DNA of 64,000 nucleotides from Inquilinus limosus. Its GTDB lineage: Bacteria; Pseudomonadota; Alphaproteobacteria; DSM-16000; Inquilinaceae. This document shows positions 58,723 through 64,000 of this stretch, piece after piece. Numbering within the stretch: position 1 is the first letter of the stretch; the number at the start of each line of letters is the position of its first letter. The notes under the pieces are model-generated. The model was not told the origin of the DNA, ran no database searches, and was given only the letters and a program-made list of their open reading frames with translations. Position numbers and translations under genes: made by a program. The stretch covers positions 1 to 64,000 of the forward strand of contig NZ_NHON01000009.1 of NCBI RefSeq assembly GCF_002195995.1, written 5' to 3'.

Positions 58723-59517
58723 ATGATCATCGATCTCAAGGGCCGCAGGGCTATCGTGACCGGCTCGACCGCCGGAATCGGCCGCGCCACCGTCGAAGGG
58801 CTCGCGCGCGCCGGCGCCTCCGTCATCGTCAGCGGCCGCGGCACGGAGCGGGTCCAAGAGGCTGTGCGGGCGATGCGATCGGACTTCCCTGACGTGGATA
58901 TCTCGGGGATCGCCGCCGATCTCTCGACCGCGAACGGTGCGGAAGAGTTCTTCGCTCAGGCCGCGGACGCGGACATTGTCGTCAACAATCTCGGCACGGC
59001 GGTGCTGAGGGAATTCGGCGACACCACCGACGAGGATTGGGAGCAAATCTTCCAGATCAACTTCATGAGCGGCGTCCGCATGACGCGGAATTACCTTCCC
59101 AAGATGGTAACCCGCGGCTGGGGCCGCGTGGTTTTCGTCAGCAGCGAGTCCGGCCTGAACATACCGAAGGAGATGATCGACTACGGCACCACCAAGACCG
59201 CCCAGCTGGCGCTTTCGCGGGGGCTCGCCGAATCCGTGGCCGGCACGGGCGTCACCGTCAACGCCGTTCTGCCCGGTCCGACGTGATCGGAGATCCTCGG
59301 CAACTGGATGGCCTCACAGGCGAAAGAAAGAGGCATTTCGCAGGAAGAGGCGGAGCAGGCGTTCCTGAAGTCGGCCCGGCCCACAACGCTGATCCAACGG
59401 TTCACCACGACCGACGAAGTCGCCAACATGATCGTCTATGTGTGCTCGGACCAGGCATCGGCCACCACCGGCGCTGCCCTGCGCGTCGATGGTGGCGTGG
59501 TCCGCTATTTCGCGTAG
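58723..59517 (+). pseudogene. Short-chain dehydrogenase/reductase interrupted by a nonsense codon
   Basis: The reading begins MIIDLKGRRAIVTGSTAGIG and keeps NNLG, catalytic Ser in VSSESG and Tyr-x-x-x-Lys in YGTTKTAQLAL. At 59284-59286 the frame hits TGA after VNAVLPGPT. The same frame continues immediately as SEILGNWMASQAKERG and ends GGVVRYFA, with the C-terminal SDR segment complete. A single C-to-T change from CGA (Arg, common here in PGPTRSE) explains it. The shorter product would lack the last 76 residues. No Sec machinery or downstream element seen. Confidence 0.88.
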
Positions 59518-59690
59518 CGGAGGCCCCTCGCAAGCTCATGCAAGCAGAGCGGCAGCTATTCACGTTCCTGCTCTCAAAGCTGTCCGACCCGCAAGTCCCG
59601 CCTGCGGACATTCATCGGTATCTATTGCTTACGTTGGATCCGCCGAAACTACGACGCAGTATCCTGGGTTATCCGGAACTACGCTCCCCC

Positions 59691-61265
59691 TCACTCCCAC
59701 TCGATCGTCCCCGGCGGCTTCGAGGTGATGTCGTAGACGACGCGGTTGATGCCTCGCACCTCGTTGACGATACGGGTCGAGACCCGGCCCAGGAACTCGT
59801 GGTCGAAGGGGTAGTAGTCGGCGGTCATGCCGTCGGTCGAGGTCACGGCCCTGAGCGCGCAGACATAGTCGTAGGTGCGGCCGTCGCCCATCACCCCCAC
59901 CGTGCGCACCGGCAGCAGCACCGCGAAGGCCTGCCAGATCGCGTCGTACAGGCCGGCGCGGCGGATCTCCTCGAGATAGATCACGTCGGCCTTGCGCAGG
60001 ATCTCCAGCATGTCGCGGCTGATCGCGCCCGGGATGCGGATGCCCAGGCCCGGCCCCGGGAACGGGTGGCGGCCGACGAAGCTTTCCGGCAGGCCGAGCT
60101 CGCGGCCCAGCGCCCGGACCTCGTCCTTGAACAGCTCGCGCAGCGGCTCGACCAGGGCCAGCTTCATCCGCTCCGGCAGGCCGCCGACATTGTGGTGGCT
60201 CTTGATCGTCACCGACGGGCCGCCGGTGAAGGACACGCTCTCGATCACGTCGGGGTAGAGGGTGCCCTGGGCCAGGAAGCGGGCGCCGTCGATCTTCTCG
60301 GCCTCGGCGTCGAACACCTCGACGAAGGCGGCGCCGATGATCTTGCGCTTCTGCTCCGGGTCGCTGACGCCCTCGAGCCGGCCGAGGAACAGCTCCGACG
60401 CGTCGACATGCACCAGCGGGATGTTGTAATGGCCGCGGAACAGCGACACCACCTGCTCCGCCTCGCCCGAGCGCATCAGCCCTGTGTCGACGAAGATGCA
60501 GGTCAGCTGGTCGCCGATCGCCTCATGGATCAGCACGGCGGCCACGGCGCTGTCGACGCCGCCGGACAGGCCGCAGATCACCTTGCCGGTGCCGACCTGG
60601 GCGCGGATCTTGGCGATCTCCGCATCGCGGAAGGCGGCCATGGTCCAGCTGCCTTCGCAGCCGCAGACATGGTGGGTGAAGTTGCGCAGCAGCTGCGCGC
60701 CATGCGGGGTGTGCACCACCTCGGGGTGGAACTGCACGCCGTAATAGCGGCGGGCATCGTCGGCGATTGCGGCATAGGGCGCATTCTCGCTGGTGGCGAC
60801 GATGCGGAAGCCGTCCGGCAGGCGGGTGACGCGGTCGCCATGGCTCATCCACACCTGCTCGCGCGCGCCGACCGCCCAGGCGCCGTCGAACAGGGTACAG
60901 TTCTCGCGGATATCCAGCCAGGCGCGGCCGAACTCGCGATGGTGGCCGGCCTCGACCGCGCCGCCCAGCTGCTCGCACATGGTCTGCTGGCCGTAGCAGA
61001 TGCCCAGCACCGGCACGCCCAGCTCGAACACCAGCTGCGGCGCGCGCGGCGAGCCGTCCTCGGTGACCGAGGCCGGGCTGCCGGAGAGGATGACGCCGCG
61101 CGGGTCGAAGGCCCGGATGCGGTCGTCGCCGGCATGGTTGAACGGCCAGATCTCGCAATAGACGCCGGATTCGCGGACCCGGCGGGCGATCAGCTGGGTG
61201 ACCTGGCTGCCGAAATCGAGAATGAGGATGCGGTCCGGCGACGGCTGGGCGGTCGGGGCGGGCAT
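59691..61265 (-). CDS. guaA: GMP synthase (glutamine-hydrolysing)
   Basis: 524 residues. Class I amidotransferase domain with catalytic Cys90 in GICYGQQTM and His/Glu in FHPEVVHT, then the ATP pyrophosphatase PP-loop [10 protein letters not shown] and the dimerisation domain ending [11 protein letters not shown]. It converts XMP to GMP in the cytoplasm. The gene is intact. Its last ~170 bases recur at 54760-54928; the present 3' end may therefore have been replaced during insertion of the intervening segment. Confidence 0.97.
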   Translation of the reverse strand: MPAPTAQPSPDRILILDFGSQVTQLIARRVRESGVYCEIWPFNHAGDDRIRAFDPRGVILSGSPASVTEDGSPRAPQLVFELGVPVLGICYGQQTMCEQLGGAVEAGHHREFGRAWLDIRENCTLFDGAWAVGAREQVWMSHGDRVTRLPDGFRIVATSENAPYAAIADDARRYYGVQFHPEVVHTPHGAQLLRNFTHHVCGCEGSWTMAAFRDAEIAKIRAQVGTGKVICGLSGGVDSAVAAVLIHEAIGDQLTCIFVDTGLMRSGEAEQVVSLFRGHYNIPLVHVDASELFLGRLEGVSDPEQKRKIIGAAFVEVFDAEAEKIDGARFLAQGTLYPDVIESVSFTGGPSVTIKSHHNVGGLPERMKLALVEPLRELFKDEVRALGRELGLPESFVGRHPFPGPGLGIRIPGAISRDMLEILRKADVIYLEEIRRAGLYDAIWQAFAVLLPVRTVGVMGDGRTYDYVCALRAVTSTDGMTADYYPFDHEFLGRVSTRIVNEVRGINRVVYDITSKPPGTIEWE

Positions 61266-61391
61266 GGCAACTCCGGGGTCGGGCGGTGGGACGGAGCTTT
61301 ACCCTCCCCCCGCCCGCAGGACAAGCGATGCCGCCCGCGCCGGGCGCGCAACATCCATGCGCGGATGACGGTTCGGTGACGACGCAGGCAG

Positions 61392-61667
61392 TCAGGCCAG
61401 CGCCAGCGCGGCGAGGATCGCGACCAGGACCAGCTGCGCCCCGGCGATCCACAGCAGCCGGGTGCGGAACGGCTCCTTCACCGTCTTGTGGCGCAGCAGC
61501 CGCTGCGCGGCGATGGCGCCGGGTGTGCCGCCGATCGCGGCCACGGCCAGCAGCGTGCGTTCCGGGACCCGGCGGCGGCCGGCGACGGCGCATCCCTTGT
61601 CCCAGGCGAACAGGGCGAAGGCGGCCAGGCTGGCGGCGACGAGGTACAGCGCCAGGACGGTTCTCAT
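61392..61667 (-). CDS. DUF1294 small membrane protein
   Basis: 91 residues. Two to three hydrophobic helices: TVLALYLVAASLAAFALFAW and WIAGAQLVLVAILAALALA, with the DUF1294 pattern FAWDKGCAVAGRRRVPERTL and GGTPGAIAAQRLLRHKTVK. Function unknown. Its ATG overlaps the stop of the GNAT gene as ATGA. It belongs to the rsmB-type/GNAT/DUF1294 operon. Confidence 0.87.
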   Translation of the reverse strand: MRTVLALYLVAASLAAFALFAWDKGCAVAGRRRVPERTLLAVAAIGGTPGAIAAQRLLRHKTVKEPFRTRLLWIAGAQLVLVAILAALALA

Positions 61668-62197
61668 GCGGCCGCGGCGGCGATCGGGCGGTCGAAGCGG
61701 AAGGCGCTCTCGGCCAGCACGGCGCCGCCGAACTGCTCCAGCCGGTCGGCATAGGCCTCGCCGCCGAGATGGCGGTAGAAGCCGGTGGCGCGGAAATTGG
61801 CCGTGAGGGCCCACAGCATGAAGGGGGTCATGCCGCGCTCGGCGAACCAGGCGGAGGACGCGGCCATCAGCGCCCGCCCGTGCCCCTTCCCCTTCGCCCG
61901 GTCGAGCAGATAGAGGGCATAGATCTCGCCCCAGCCGTAGCCGGGCGCGCCGCGGGCCCGGCCGCACAGGGCGAAGCCGACCGGCACCGCCCCGCCGGCC
62001 GGGGTCGGGGCCAACGCCAGGAAGGTGGCGGTGCCGTCCTCATAGGCCAGCGAGCGCTCATGGCCACGCTCGCGCTGGGTCACGGTCATGCGGTCGAGAT
62101 ACTCGTCCGGCACCAGGCCGCGATAGGTCTCCTGCCAGGCCTGGACATGGATCCGCGCGATCGCCGGCGCGTCGGCCAGGATCGCGCGGCGGATCAT
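61664..62197 (-). CDS. GNAT-family N-acetyltransferase
   Basis: 177 residues. A single GNAT domain: IRRAILADAPAIARIHVQAW, ETYRGLVPDEYLDRM, EIYALYLLDRAKGKGHGRAL (the acetyl-CoA loop) and ANFRATGFYRHLGGEAYADR. Acceptor unknown. The start ATG 62197 is 1 base from the methyltransferase stop, and GAGGG lies within the end of that gene. Confidence 0.92.
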   Translation of the reverse strand: MIRRAILADAPAIARIHVQAWQETYRGLVPDEYLDRMTVTQRERGHERSLAYEDGTATFLALAPTPAGGAVPVGFALCGRARGAPGYGWGEIYALYLLDRAKGKGHGRALMAASSAWFAERGMTPFMLWALTANFRATGFYRHLGGEAYADRLEQFGGAVLAESAFRFDRPIAAAAA

Positions 62198-62198
62198 G

Positions 62199-63560
62199 TC
62201 AGCCCTCGTCGCCCGCCGGCTCCTCGCCGGCATCGGCGGGCTCGCCGGCAGCCTCGGCCTTCGGCCCGCGCTCCAGCACCGCGACGAAGAAGCCGTCGGT
62301 GCCGTTGGCGGCGGGCGACAGGCGCAGCATGCCGCTGGTCGGCGCCTCGCCGCTGCCCACCGCCTCGTCCCACACCGTCTCCACCGGCACCAGCCGGTAG
62401 TCGGGATGGCTGGCCAGGAAGCCCTCGACCTGGGCCTCGTTCTCCTCGCGCAGCAGCGAGCAGGTGGCGTAGATCACGCGGCCGCCAGCGGGCTTGGCCA
62501 GGCGGGCGGCACTGTCCAGGATCTCGCGCTGGACGCCGAGCAGGCGCTCCAAATCCATCGGCCGCCAGCGGGCGTCGGGGTTGCGGCGCCAGGCGCCGGT
62601 GCCGCTGCAGGGCGCGTCGATCAGCACCCGGTCGAACTTGCCGCGCTGCTTCTTCACCCAGCGGTCACGCTCATTCTCCAAGAGGCGCGGCTCGACATTG
62701 TCGATGCCGGCGCGGCGCAGCCGCTCCTTGCCACGGTCGAGCCGGCCCTTGGACACGTCGCAGGCGACGACCCGGCCCTTGCCCTTCATCCGCGCCGCGA
62801 TGGCCAACGCCTTGCCGCCGGCGCCGGAGCAGAAATCGACCACCTGCTGGCCCGGCCGGGCGTCGACCAGCAGCGCGATCAGCTGCGAGCCCTCGTCCTG
62901 CACCTCGATCAGGCCGGACTGGAAGGCGGGGTGGCGGCCGAGCTGCGGCCGGCCCTTGACTCGGATGCCGAGCGGCGACAGCGGCGTCGCCACGACGTCG
63001 AGCTTGCCGGCGGCCAGGGTGTGCACCACCTCGTCGCGGGTGCCGCGCAGCTCGTTCACCCGCAGGTCCAGCGGCGCCTGGTCCAGCAGCGCCGCGACCT
63101 CGGCCTCGTAGCGGTCGCCGAAATTCTGCTCCAGCGAGGCGGCGGCCCAGTCCGGGATCTCGCTGCGCACCGGCTTCGGCATGTCGGGATGGTCGAGCGG
63201 CTGGCCGGCGGTGGCCTTGACCAGCCTGTCCTCCGGCCCGTCCAGCGGGATCGGCGCGTAGGTCTCGCCGGAGAACAGCCGGCCCATGTCCTTGATCGCG
63301 ACGCCCTCGGCCAAAGTCAGCTCGGCGATCACCCGGTTGCGCGGCGTGTCCTCGGCCTCGACCTTGGCCAGCCACCAGCCGAGGCGGGCGTGATGGCGCA
63401 GCACGGCGTAGACGCGGGCGGCGATCTCGCTGCGGTCCTTCGAGCCGATGAAGCGGCGGGTGCGGAAATAGGCCGAGACCAGGGCGTCGGCGGGGCGGTT
63501 CTCGATGCCGAGGCGCTCGAGAATGTCGATCGTGGCCTGGATGCGGGCGGAGGGGGTCAT
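62199..63560 (-). CDS. RsmB/NOP-family rRNA cytosine-C5 methyltransferase
   Basis: 453 residues. An N-terminal NusB-like helical region (ALVSAYFRTRRFIGSKDRSE) is followed by the SAM-dependent methyltransferase (about 200-435) with SAM site VVDFCSGAGGKALAIAARMK, Cys318 in DAPCSGTGAW and catalytic Cys367 in YATCSLL. It methylates cytosine in rRNA or tRNA; the exact site is not fixed by sequence. It heads the operon with the GNAT and DUF1294 genes. C-terminal Ala/Glu-rich tail. Confidence 0.93.
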   Translation of the reverse strand: MTPSARIQATIDILERLGIENRPADALVSAYFRTRRFIGSKDRSEIAARVYAVLRHHARLGWWLAKVEAEDTPRNRVIAELTLAEGVAIKDMGRLFSGETYAPIPLDGPEDRLVKATAGQPLDHPDMPKPVRSEIPDWAAASLEQNFGDRYEAEVAALLDQAPLDLRVNELRGTRDEVVHTLAAGKLDVVATPLSPLGIRVKGRPQLGRHPAFQSGLIEVQDEGSQLIALLVDARPGQQVVDFCSGAGGKALAIAARMKGKGRVVACDVSKGRLDRGKERLRRAGIDNVEPRLLENERDRWVKKQRGKFDRVLIDAPCSGTGAWRRNPDARWRPMDLERLLGVQREILDSAARLAKPAGGRVIYATCSLLREENEAQVEGFLASHPDYRLVPVETVWDEAVGSGEAPTSGMLRLSPAANGTDGFFVAVLERGPKAEAAGEPADAGEEPAGDEG

Positions 63561-63670
63561 GGTCCGGAGCGTAGCAGGAAAACGCGCCTTCTACCGCGCT
63601 TCGGCCATCGTGCGCCAGCCTTTGGCGGGAAGTGCGGGCGAGCTATGCGTTTGCCCGTATCAACCTCGTG

Positions 63671-63691
63671 GGGTTCGCGGTCAGCGAACCC
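63671..63691. terminator. Hairpin downstream of the antitoxin gene
   Basis: GGGTTCGC and GCGAACCC with loop GGTCA, 24 bases after the antitoxin stop on the minus strand. No T-tract; a weak terminator or simply a stem. Confidence 0.45.
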
Positions 63692-63715
63692 AACAGGCCA
63701 CGGCGTGCGTCGGCG

Positions 63716-64000
63716 TCATGCGTAGACGCCGTAATCGAGACGGATCAGGTGGTCCACGACCAGCCCGACCCCGGCTGGTGTCGACAGCAGGTCGATCGGG
63801 CGGCGTTGATCGAGGCCGATCGCCGGCGTCTCCATCCACCTCTCGGCGGCCTCCTGTGAGCCGAAGACGTCGGTCGTCCTCGCCAGGATCTCGGCGAACT
63901 TCCAGATCCTGCCGCTCTGCTCGGGATTGAGCGGCTTCTGCGACCCGGCAGCCTTGCGCTGCAGGGTGCGGAGGCTCATCCCGAGCGCCCGTTCCAGCGG
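63716..64000 (-). CDS. Xre/MbcA/ParS-type antitoxin (5' end outside window)
   Basis: 95 residues visible, open to the window edge. The sequence has SLRTLQRKAAGSQKPLNPEQ, then KFAEILARTTDVFGSQEAAE, WMETPAIGLDQRRPIDLLST and ends VVDHLIRLDYGVYA, the toxin-binding domain of type II Xre antitoxins (often DUF2384). The first visible residues (LERALG before MSLRTL) show that the reading continues upstream. No RES-type or other toxin gene follows in the 155 bases before rsmB-type methyltransferase, so any partner lies outside the window or is lost. Confidence 0.85.
   Translation of the reverse strand, partial: PLERALGMSLRTLQRKAAGSQKPLNPEQSGRIWKFAEILARTTDVFGSQEAAERWMETPAIGLDQRRPIDLLSTPAGVGLVVDHLIRLDYGVYA

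Noticed and set aside
59284-59286. UGA as selenocysteine or programmed read-through in the SDR
   Set aside because: The position is normally Arg in similar SDRs, no stem-loop of SECIS type is apparent, and SDRs do not use Sec.
1-64000. CRISPR arrays, rRNA, tRNA, transposases, phage integrases
   Set aside because: None recognised by reading the sequence; a tRNAscan and Infernal run would be needed for certainty about small RNAs.

Overview
The base composition is very high in G+C (about 70% by eye), with strong codon bias, long antisense reading frames and tightly packed genes. Together with a PutA carrying an N-terminal ribbon-helix-helix domain, twin-arginine signal peptides, many LysR regulators and E(R/H)SD-type dispersed palindromes, this points to a chromosomal segment of a metabolically versatile alphaproteobacterium, probably Rhodospirillales-like. 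That assignment is inference. I see no rRNA, tRNA, CRISPR array, transposase or integrase.

Layout. 1-6.1 kb: two tandem copies of a secreted Cys-rich protein gene, separated by a decayed copy of the putA 3' end; full putA with a likely autoregulatory operator; and a lower-GC orphan gene. 6.2-15.1 kb: an aconitase-X-type hydroxyproline dehydratase, then a five-gene operon (oligopeptide ABC importer plus an X-Pro-peptidase-like hydrolase). With putA this looks like a neighbourhood for prolyl and hydroxyprolyl substrates. 15.2-18.8 kb: small membrane protein, LysR regulator, hexapeptide transferase, a nucleotidyltransferase-like gene with a probable ATT start, and a metallophosphoesterase. 18.9-21.4 kb: DUF882 endopeptidase and L,D-transpeptidase, two cell-wall enzymes that often neighbour each other. 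21.6-24.2 kb: Atm1-type ABC exporter and a DUF4241 protein. 24.2-27.3 kb: an MFS/PhyH operon facing an IclR regulator. 27.3-30.2 kb: an ArsR repressor and a desaturase sharing two palindromic operators, a small membrane protein, and MeaB GTPase.

30.2-44.1 kb: OmpA-like lipoprotein, a 35-residue basic protein, a flavin disulfide oxidoreductase translationally coupled to an ACP-like protein that lacks the phosphopantetheine serine, and two regulators sharing a TolB-like plus TPR body (one with a class III cyclase head, one with a winged helix). Between and after them lie a hydrolase, a thioredoxin-like protein, a cupin, a GNAT, an ArsC-like protein, a GFA protein, an MFS carrier, a LysR and an arginase-family enzyme. 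44.1-54.1 kb: an ArsR/SRPBCC pair with a probably leaderless promoter, an RNA 2',3'-cyclic phosphodiesterase, a quinone oxidoreductase broken by an 8-bp tandem duplication, two further LysR regulators, an aldo/keto reductase, a VOC protein, an SRPBCC-GFA fusion, and DUF899 facing a TPR/HTH regulator.

54.1-59.7 kb looks like an acquired segment bounded by two copies of the guaA 3' end: a decayed fragment at 54760-54928 and the end of intact guaA at 59691. It holds a cupin, a LysR, two SDRs (one with a nonsense mutation), an F420-reductase-like Rossmann protein and an SRPBCC protein; an HNH gene lies just outside the fragment. 59.7-64 kb returns to housekeeping genes: guaA, DUF1294, GNAT, an RsmB-type rRNA methyltransferase, and an Xre/ParS-type antitoxin cut by the window edge.
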